Of a stretch of DNA of 64,000 nt, positions 58,475 through 64,000 are shown one piece after another. Origin of the DNA: Pseudomonas viridiflava (GTDB lineage: Bacteria > Pseudomonadota > Gammaproteobacteria > Pseudomonadales > Pseudomonadaceae); assembly GCF_900590755.1 (NCBI RefSeq), contig NZ_UUOC01000024.1, positions 1 through 64,000 on the forward strand, in the 5' to 3' direction. Each line of letters opens with the position of its first letter. Position 1 is the stretch's first letter. The notes under the pieces are model-generated. The model was given only the letters and a program-made list of their open reading frames with translations. It searched no databases and had not been told where the DNA came from. Position numbers and translations under genes: made by a program.

Positions 58475-58748
58475 GGCCGACGCTCGGCGATGGCAACAGG
58501 TCTGCTTGTTGCAATCAACAAAAATACCCCTGCAGTGCTGCGCATCCGCATGGCCGAGGTGCCCGCAGCCGTGTCCATTCTCATTCGTCCAGTCATCACA
58601 TAATCCATGCACAGGGGGAGCATGTTAACCGAGGTGCCAGTTATTTCCATGCTCAATGCGAGGGGATTCTGGGGCTGCGGCGCAGGTACCACGCGAATCA
58701 AGGCGGTTTCGTACATGGTTTGTCACTGGTCGCGGCCGTCATGCTCCG

Positions 58749-58754
58749 TATAAT
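58749..58754 (+). promoter_or_regulatory. Probable -10 box of gpsA
   Basis: A perfect TATAAT lies 40 bp before the gpsA ATG. The hexamer 17 bp upstream (CTGGTC) is a poor -35. The rest of the 320-bp gap (58475-58794) shows nothing firm. Confidence 0.4.
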
Positions 58755-58794
58755 GCGGCATCGCCAGATCAGATGGCTCCAGATGGATTTTTTT

Positions 58795-59820
58795 ATGACC
58801 ACACAGCAGCCTGTTGCGGTTCTTGGTGGCGGCAGTTTCGGGACAGCCGTAGCCAACCTGCTGGCGGAAAACGGCCATCAGGTGCGTCAGTGGATGCGTG
58901 ATCCCGCGCAGGCCGAGGCCATCCGGGTCAATCGGGAGAACCCTCGTTACTTGAAGGGCATCAAGGTTTTGCCGCAAGTTGAACCGGTCACCGATCTGAC
59001 CGCGACCCTTGAAGAATGCGCGCTGGTTTTCGTGGCGTTGCCCTCCAGCGCGTTGCGCAATGTGCTGGCGCCTCATGTGTCGCGCCTGACGGGCAAGATG
59101 CTGGTCAGCCTCACCAAAGGTATCGAGGCCGATACCTTCAAGCTGATGAGCCAGATCCTCGAAGAAATCGCCCCACAGGCACGGATTGGTGTGTTGTCAG
59201 GCCCGAATCTGGCCCGGGAGATCGCCGAGCATGCGTTGACCGCCACGGTCGTCGCCAGTGAAGACGAGGCGCTGTGCCAGCAGGTGCAGGAAGTGCTGCA
59301 TGGCAAGACTTTCCGGGTTTACGCCAGCGCCGACCGGTTTGGCGTCGAGCTGGGCGGGGCGCTGAAAAACGTTTACGCCATTATCGCCGGCATGGCGGTA
59401 GCGCTGGGCATGGGTGAGAACACCAAAAGTATGCTGATCACCCGTGCATTGGCGGAAATGACCCGCTTTGCCGTCAGCCAGGGTGCCAACCCGATGACCT
59501 TTCTCGGCTTGGCCGGGGTAGGGGATTTAATCGTCACCTGTTCCTCGCCCAAGAGCCGCAATTATCAGGTCGGGTTTGCGCTCGGGCAGGGCTTGAGCCT
59601 GGAAGAGGCTGTCAATCGTCTGGGGGAAGTGGCCGAAGGGGTCAATACCCTCAAGGTGCTAAAGGTCAAGGCTCAGGAGTTGCAGGTGTACATGCCGCTG
59701 GTCGCGGGTCTGCATGCAATTCTTTTCGAGGGTCGTACCCTTGAACAGGTCATCGGACAATTGATGCGCGCCGAACCGAAGACCGACGTCGATTTCATTT
59801 CCACCACGGACTTCAACTGA
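58795..59820 (+). CDS. gpsA: Glycerol-3-phosphate dehydrogenase [NAD(P)+]
   Basis: Makes sn-glycerol 3-phosphate from dihydroxyacetone phosphate for phospholipid synthesis. It is 341 aa. The nucleotide site [20 protein letters not shown] is near residues 7-26, the catalytic Lys in SLTKGIE and [13 protein letters not shown], and the substrate loop in [10 protein letters not shown]. The ATG at 58795 (MTTQQPVA) matches homologues, but its Shine-Dalgarno is weak; an ATG at 58783 is the alternative. DUF4389 and sixA genes follow as an operon. Confidence 0.97.
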   Translation: MTTQQPVAVLGGGSFGTAVANLLAENGHQVRQWMRDPAQAEAIRVNRENPRYLKGIKVLPQVEPVTDLTATLEECALVFVALPSSALRNVLAPHVSRLTGKMLVSLTKGIEADTFKLMSQILEEIAPQARIGVLSGPNLAREIAEHALTATVVASEDEALCQQVQEVLHGKTFRVYASADRFGVELGGALKNVYAIIAGMAVALGMGENTKSMLITRALAEMTRFAVSQGANPMTFLGLAGVGDLIVTCSSPKSRNYQVGFALGQGLSLEEAVNRLGEVAEGVNTLKVLKVKAQELQVYMPLVAGLHAILFEGRTLEQVIGQLMRAEPKTDVDFISTTDFN

Positions 59821-59844
59821 ATCACATCAAGCAGGGAGAAGGTC

Positions 59845-60189
59845 TTGAGCGAGTCGAAATTCAAGCAGAACGAATCCATTTTGCTGCGCATTCTCTGGAT
59901 GCTGCTGTTTGTCGTGGTCTGGCAACTGGCTGAGCTGGTCCTGGCCGGCGTGGTGCTGGTGCAAGTGGGGTATCGCCTGATCTACGGCGCGCCGAGTGCC
60001 AGCCTGATGAACTTCGGCGACAGCCTGAGCCAGTTCCTGGCGCAGATCGGCCGCTTCGGCACGTTCCACAGTGATCAGAAACCCTGGCCCTTTGCCGACT
60101 GGCCAACGCCGCGCGCACCCGAAGGCGAGGCACCGCACAGCGTTCCGCCAGCTGCGCATCCTGTGCGCGACGAGGAACCGAAGCTATGA
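59845..60189 (+). CDS. DUF4389 membrane protein
   Basis: A 114-aa protein starting with TTG, which has AGGGAGAA at good distance. One or two hydrophobic segments cover residues 13-46 (LLRILWMLLFVVVWQLAE, then VLAGVVLVQVGYRL), followed by a soluble tail rich in Pro and Glu. It belongs to the DUF4389 family of unknown function. Its TGA overlaps the sixA ATG (ATGA). The grouping with gpsA suggests a membrane-related role, but that is only inference. Confidence 0.85.
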   Translation: MSESKFKQNESILLRILWMLLFVVVWQLAELVLAGVVLVQVGYRLIYGAPSASLMNFGDSLSQFLAQIGRFGTFHSDQKPWPFADWPTPRAPEGEAPHSVPPAAHPVRDEEPKL

Positions 60190-60641
60190 AGGTGTGGATC
60201 CTGCGCCATGGTGAGGCACAGGCCCATGCCCGCAGCGATGCCGAGCGGGAGTTGACCGGCCGTGGTCGCGAAGAAGTGCTGCAAAGCGCCGCGCACCTGC
60301 TGGGCAAACCGTTGACCCGCATCATCGCCAGCCCCTACGTGCGTGCGCGGCAGACGGCTGATCTGGTGCGGCAGGCGCTGGGTTTCAGCGAGCAGATCGC
60401 AATCGTTCCCTGGCTGACTCCTGACAGCGATCCGAAACAGGTTCTGTCGCGGCTGGATTCATACATGGGCGAGGACATTCTGCTGGTCAGCCATCAACCC
60501 CTGGTGGGCGCCTTGATTGGCCTGGCAGTGCATGGCAACAACCAACAGCCGCAGCCCATGAGCACCGCCAGCCTCGCTGAGTTAGAGGCTGAATTGCCTT
60601 TGACGGGCGGGATGGATCTGTTGAGCGTGCGGCATGTTTGA
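60186..60641 (+). CDS. sixA: Phosphohistidine phosphatase SixA
   Basis: A 151-aa histidine-phosphatase-superfamily protein. The RHG motif is WILRHGEAQAHA at residues 3-14 (His8), with Arg in SPYVRARQTA and the second His in LLVSHQPLVGAL. SixA removes phosphate from His of Hpt domains, and in E. coli also acts on the nitrogen PTS. A hybrid kinase without its own Hpt lies 1.7 kb away, though a link is not shown. It is translationally coupled to the DUF4389 gene. Confidence 0.92.
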   Translation: MKVWILRHGEAQAHARSDAERELTGRGREEVLQSAAHLLGKPLTRIIASPYVRARQTADLVRQALGFSEQIAIVPWLTPDSDPKQVLSRLDSYMGEDILLVSHQPLVGALIGLAVHGNNQQPQPMSTASLAELEAELPLTGGMDLLSVRHV

Positions 60642-60671
60642 GCCTCCGATCTCTCAGAGATAACGCCAAAC

Positions 60672-60762
60672 CTGTAGGAGTGAGCTTGCTCGCGATAGCG
60701 TAAGTCCGTCGATGAATTATTCTTTGATCTGACGCTATCGCGAGCAAGCTCAACTCCTACAG
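60672..60762. repeat. REP-like palindrome, type C
   Basis: Arms CTGTAGGAGTGAGCTTGCTC.. and the complement GAGCAAGCTCAACTCCTACAG (one inserted A) flank about 25 variable bases. The core CGCGATAGCGT recurs on both sides. Confidence 0.88.
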
Positions 60763-60871
60763 TCTCAATTCTGCACTCCTGCTCCATACCCCCTTTCAGA
60801 TAACCGGCATCCAGCCCTCTGTCTGCCCGAACTACGCTTGCTCCAATAAAAACAATAAGGAGTGAGTCGCA

Positions 60872-62185
60872 ATGACTATCGCCGTAGCTTTGCCTTTGAG
60901 CCGCTTCTATGACCGTGAGGCTCGTCACCCAGACAAGTGTTTTATGGTCCAGCCACTGGCAGGCGGGAAGGTGTTGTCATTGAGCTGGTCGGACGTCTCT
61001 GATCAGGCGCGGCGGGCGGCGCACTGGTTGCGGCGTTGCGGGCTGCGACAGGGCAGCTCCATTGCGATCATTTCCGGGAACTGCGCGCACTGGATCATTG
61101 CCGATCTGGCGATCTGGATGGCCGGGCACGTCTCAGTGCCGCTGCATCCGAAACTCAGTGCTGAGTCCGTGGCGCAGGTTCTGGAGCATTCCGAGGCAGC
61201 ACTGGTGTTCGTCGGCAAACTGGATGACTGGCCCGCCATGAGCCGCGGTGTCCGGATTGGCATACCCACGATCGGCCTGCCTGGTTGTCTGGGCGACTGG
61301 CAATTCGATTTCAGTTGGGAAGAGTTGCAAGCCTGGACGCCCATCCAGGACAACCCCAGCGGTCAGCCCGGCCAGTTGGCGACGATCGTTTATACCTCCG
61401 GTGCCACCGGTACTCCCAAGGGCGTAATGCAGAGCTTTGGCGCATTGGGATTTGCCGCCACCCATGGCAGCCGTATGTTCGGCCTCGGCGAGAAAGATCG
61501 GCTTTTCTCGTACTTGCCGCTGTGTCATCCCGCAGAGCGCATGTTCGTTGAGATGGCTTCAATTTACGGCGGGCAACGGGTTTTTTTCGCGCAAGGTCGG
61601 GATACTTTTCTCGATGACCTGAAGCTGGCGCGGCCCACGGCGCTGTTCGGCGAACCCGGCATCTGGACCCGATTCCAGATGAGCGTTTACAAAAAACTTC
61701 CACCTGCACGTCTGGAGCTGCTGTTGGGCCTGCCGCTGATAGGCCAATACACAGGGCGTAAAGTATTACGCGGGCTTGGCCTTGATGCGTTGAAGGTTGC
61801 ACTGTCGGGCGCGGCGCCGATGCCGGAGGCCTTGCTGCTCTGGTATCGGCGTCTCGGGCTCGACGTGCTGCAGGCTTATGGCATGACTGAAAGCTGCGGC
61901 TACTCTCATGTCTGTCGTCCGGGGCGGCGCAAGCGCGGCTGGATCGGACAGCCCTGCCCGCAGGTCGAGGTACGCATTGCCGAGGATGGTGAAGTGCAGG
62001 TGCGCAGCGGGGCGACTATGCTCGGCTATTTCAAGGAGCCGGTGAAGACCGCCCAAGCCATCACCGCGGACGGTTTCTTACGCACCGGCGACAAGGGTGA
62101 GCAGGACGCCGATGGTAATTTGCGCATTACTGTGGCAGGAATGAGTCGGTGTATTTTCAGCGCTCAACCCACGAGCGCTTCATGA
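60872..62185 (+). CDS. AMP-binding acyl-CoA ligase, C-terminal domain lost
   Basis: A 437-aa remnant of a long-chain-type acyl-CoA synthetase; relatives are about 550 aa. The P-loop motif YTSGATGTPKGVM (near 175), AYGMTESCGY (near 334) and FLRTGDKGEQDADGNLRIT (about 402-420) are intact. The protein then leaves the family: the expected GRxKE hinge and the catalytic-Lys C-terminal domain are absent, replaced by 16 unrelated residues. In another frame the junction reads Leu-Trp-Gln-Glu-stop (62130-62144), which may be the original end, so an internal deletion with frameshift is likely. Acyl-CoA formation is probably lost. AAGGAG and AACAATAA precede the ATG. Confidence 0.85.
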   Translation: MTIAVALPLSRFYDREARHPDKCFMVQPLAGGKVLSLSWSDVSDQARRAAHWLRRCGLRQGSSIAIISGNCAHWIIADLAIWMAGHVSVPLHPKLSAESVAQVLEHSEAALVFVGKLDDWPAMSRGVRIGIPTIGLPGCLGDWQFDFSWEELQAWTPIQDNPSGQPGQLATIVYTSGATGTPKGVMQSFGALGFAATHGSRMFGLGEKDRLFSYLPLCHPAERMFVEMASIYGGQRVFFAQGRDTFLDDLKLARPTALFGEPGIWTRFQMSVYKKLPPARLELLLGLPLIGQYTGRKVLRGLGLDALKVALSGAAPMPEALLLWYRRLGLDVLQAYGMTESCGYSHVCRPGRRKRGWIGQPCPQVEVRIAEDGEVQVRSGATMLGYFKEPVKTAQAITADGFLRTGDKGEQDADGNLRITVAGMSRCIFSAQPTSAS

Positions 62186-62197
62186 CAAGGATTGAAT

Positions 62198-62641
62198 ATG
62201 AGTCTGTGGTACGCAACGCCGGATCTGGAACAACTTAATGCCAACAGCAGGAACACCATTCTCGAATTGCTCGACATTCGGTTCGAGTCGTTCACCGAGG
62301 ATTCGCTGACCGCGAGTATGGTGGTCGATCATCGCACCCATCAGCCCTATGGCCTTCTGCATGGCGGGGCGTCGGTGGTGCTGGCTGAGTCGGTGGGTTC
62401 TTCGGCCAGTTATCTGTGTATCGACACCAGCAAGTTTTTTTGCGTCGGAATCGAGGTCAATGCCAACCACTTGCGTGGCTTGCGCAGCGGTCGTGTCACG
62501 GCGGTGGCGCACCCGGTGCATATCGGGCGTACCACTCATGTGTGGGACATTCGCCTGACCAGCGAGGAGGGCAAGGCCAGTTGTATTTCCCGGCTGACGG
62601 TGGCGATTGTGCCGTTGGGGCAGGAACCGCCGGCTCGGTGA
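62198..62641 (+). CDS. Hotdog-fold thioesterase (PaaI/MenI type)
   Basis: A 147-aa acyl-CoA thioesterase. The motif THQPYGLLHGGASVVLAESVGS (residues about 48-70) contains the conserved HGG and the catalytic Glu of the YbdB/MenI/PaaI group, and VGIEVNANHLRG is the next strand. AAGG precedes the ATG at 62198. It follows the ligase gene, and a ligase-thioesterase pair in this order is usual in Pseudomonas. Here the ligase is broken and the thioesterase intact. Confidence 0.9.
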   Translation: MSLWYATPDLEQLNANSRNTILELLDIRFESFTEDSLTASMVVDHRTHQPYGLLHGGASVVLAESVGSSASYLCIDTSKFFCVGIEVNANHLRGLRSGRVTAVAHPVHIGRTTHVWDIRLTSEEGKASCISRLTVAIVPLGQEPPAR

Positions 62642-62669
62642 TTTGCATTGGGGTGGGGGTTGGTTTTGT

Positions 62670-62876
62670 GTACATATCCGGTGCTGCGGTAACGGCTGAT
62701 TATGGTTGCGCCCTTACGGCGCCTCACTTTTGAGTAGCCGGAATGCCGGCCCAGTCAAAAGTAAGCAAAACGCTCTTGCCCCACCACTCGGTCCCTCGCT
62801 GGTGCTCGGCATACCCGGAATCCGACATTGAGGCGTGGGGCCGCCGCGAAGGGCCATCCTTGGCCCAGCGCGGCTA
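62670..62876 (+). repeat. 207-bp dispersed intergenic repeat, right copy
   Basis: Inverted copy of 1-207, of equal length, starting GTACATATCCGG and ending CAGCGCGGCTA. It contains the palindrome GCCGGAATGCCGGC near 62740. Directly after it AAACCGGCA/TGCCGGTTT (about 62877-62898) forms a small hairpin. Confidence 0.8.
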
Positions 62877-63048
62877 AACCGGCATCCTTGCCGGTTTGCC
62901 CCACACCTCAACATCGAATTCCGGCCAGCGTGGTTTGACGGGGCGCTTAAGATCAAAAACCAAATCAAAAGCGCGCGAGGCGGCCTGATAGCCGACCTGC
63001 CTTTGGTTGTGCCTGCCGCGCACTCGCCCCAACGCAAGAGCGCCGAAC

Positions 63049-63133
63049 CTGTAGGAGCTGCCGAAGGCTGCGAACATCGGTTCGCCAGACACACCGCATT
63101 CGTCGGCGTCGTAACCTCCGACAACTCCTACAG
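63049..63133. repeat. REP-like palindrome, type A, degraded
   Basis: The left arm CTGTAGGAGCTGCCGAAGGC is intact; the right arm has drifted (CGTCGGCGTCGTAACCTCCG) and ends ACTCCTACAG. Confidence 0.7.
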
Positions 63134-63142
63134 GGCTGTAAA

Positions 63143-63222
63143 CCTGTAGGAGCGCGCTTGCCCGCGATGAACGATAACGTGGTGTGCCTGGCAGACCTCA
63201 TCGCTCAACTCCCGGGCAAGTC
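63143..63222. repeat. REP-like palindrome, degraded
   Basis: The left arm CCTGTAGGAGCGCGCTTGCC is followed by a decayed right arm containing CTCCCGGGCAAG. Between the thioesterase and hydrolase genes (62642-63414) I see only repeats and no gene. Confidence 0.55.
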
Positions 63223-63263
63223 AGGATGCCGGCCACTTGCTCCAACCGGTCGGGTGATCATCC

Positions 63264-63287
63264 GTGGGAGCGAGCTTGCTCGCGAAG
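63264..63287. repeat. REP half-site
   Basis: A single arm, GTGGGAGCGAGCTTGCTCGC, with its own GCGAGC..GCTCGC palindrome. No second arm is found nearby. Confidence 0.55.
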
Positions 63288-63414
63288 AGGCACGAGTTCC
63301 TGCAGTGCGTACTGACAAATGACCAGAGTGTCATGCTCGATGGCACTTACAGTCATTGCCGGTTAGCCAGCCCGTGCGCACAATCGCCACTGGTTTGCTC
63401 AATGGATGTTCGGC

Positions 63415-64000
63415 ATGTCGCAACAGGTGTTCTTCGCTCACGCCAACGGGTTTCCGTCGGCCACTTACGGCAAGCTGTTCACGGCCCTTGGGCCGGATTT
63501 TGTCGTGAGTCATCTGGAGCAGCATGCCCATGACCCGCGCTTCCCGGTGGATGACAACTGGCTCAACCTGGTGGACGAGTTGATTCACCACCTGCGCGAG
63601 CAGGAAGGCCCGGTGTGGGGCGTAGGGCATTCATTGGGTGGTGTGCTGCATTTTCACGCCGCGTTGCGCTGCCCTGAGTTGTATCGCGGGGTGGTGATGC
63701 TGGATTCTCCTGTCTTGACCCTGGCCGATCAGTGGATGATCCGCGCCGCCAAGCGCTTTGGCTTCATCGACCGGATCACTCCGGCGGGCCGCACCCTCGG
63801 GCGTCGTGAAGCCTTTGCCGATCTGGACTCCGCGCGGCTGTATTTTGCCGGCAAGACCTTATTTCGCCGTTTTGACCCTGAATGCTTCGACGCCTACCTG
63901 CAGCACGGCCTGCAAGCCGACGGCGAACAGTTGCGTCTGCGTTTTGATCCGGCAACCGAGATCAGGATTTATCGCAGCGTGCCCCATACCAGCCCCGGCC
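63415..64000 (+). CDS. Alpha/beta hydrolase (partial, runs off the window)
   Basis: 195 codons are visible and the frame continues past the edge. QQVFFAHANGFPSATYGKL is the N-terminal strand and oxyanion region, and the nucleophile elbow is GVGHSLGGVLHFHAAL (Ser near residue 79). VVMLDSPVLTLADQWMIRAAKRFG lies in the cap region. I use the ATG at 63415 because MSQQVFF fits relatives; an ATG at 63406 is possible. An in-frame stop lies at 63364. It has no visible signal peptide, and its substrate is unknown. Confidence 0.85.
   Translation, partial: MSQQVFFAHANGFPSATYGKLFTALGPDFVVSHLEQHAHDPRFPVDDNWLNLVDELIHHLREQEGPVWGVGHSLGGVLHFHAALRCPELYRGVVMLDSPVLTLADQWMIRAAKRFGFIDRITPAGRTLGRREAFADLDSARLYFAGKTLFRRFDPECFDAYLQHGLQADGEQLRLRFDPATEIRIYRSVPHTSPG

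Noticed and set aside
58471..58716. 81-codon minus-strand frame whose stop overlaps the hybrid kinase start as ATGA
   Set aside because: The overlap looks like coupling, but there is no Shine-Dalgarno, no recognisable fold, and the composition is unlike the neighbouring genes. I treat it as chance.

Overview
The window is a piece of a Pseudomonas chromosome, probably from the fluorescens/syringae side of the genus. The call rests on gene content and order (gltX beside Ala/Glu tRNAs; LysR gene divergent from leuC-leuD-methyltransferase-leuB-asd; gltA divergent from sdhCDAB-sucAB-lpd-sucCD; fabAB beside an orphan hybrid kinase and gpsA), on high GC with long antisense shadow frames, and on several families of REP-like palindromes between genes. 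Almost everything is core metabolism. I see no prophage, insertion sequence, CRISPR array, plasmid gene or toxin cluster.

Layout. 1-2500: a 207-bp dispersed repeat, gltX, and a tRNA operon Ala-Glu-Ala-Glu. 2600-7000: TetR regulator, hotdog thioesterase, dusC, and a PAS-PAS-GGDEF-EAL protein. 7000-13400: leucine biosynthesis (LysR, leuC, leuD, leuB) and asd. 13400-17100: an accessory block with a coupled RidA and DSD1-type PLP enzyme, a divergent LysR and an acyltransferase. 17400-22700: a D-galactonate catabolic cluster (dgoK, dgoA, dgoD, dgoT) with an IclR regulator. 22700-28900: zinc alcohol dehydrogenase with divergent AraC regulator, then ETF-ubiquinone oxidoreductase divergent from etfBA. 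28900-34500: an envelope block (orphan periplasmic binding protein, DUF4398 lipoprotein, OmpA-type lipoprotein), a MocR regulator, and small exported proteins. 34500-47700: the TCA supercluster. 47700-54500: brnQ, a small lipoprotein, htpG, dienelactone hydrolase, pirin, OsmC. 54500-60700: fabBA, hybrid sensor kinase, gpsA, DUF4389 protein, sixA. 60800-64000: an acyl-CoA ligase that has lost its C-terminal domain, a thioesterase, an inverted copy of the 207-bp repeat, and the start of an alpha/beta hydrolase.

The regulatory DNA is the most informative non-routine part. Readable sites include a stable-RNA promoter for the tRNAs, sigma-70 promoters for gltA, sdh and ETF-QO, a PsrA-type operator at the ETF-QO promoter, an AlgU-type promoter for a small lipoprotein, a sigma-32 promoter for htpG, inverted and direct repeats before the MocR gene, and a palindrome upstream of fabA. 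Three genes (sucA, sucC, brnQ) have strongly structured 5' leaders. The sucA leader can form a pseudoknot and hide its Shine-Dalgarno sequence. The sucA and sucC leaders resemble RNA motifs already predicted in Pseudomonas; I do not recognise the brnQ leader.

I found no convincing wholly new multi-gene system. The best candidates for undescribed biology are the brnQ leader, the structured region upstream of etfB, and the binding-protein/DUF4398/OmpA envelope operon.
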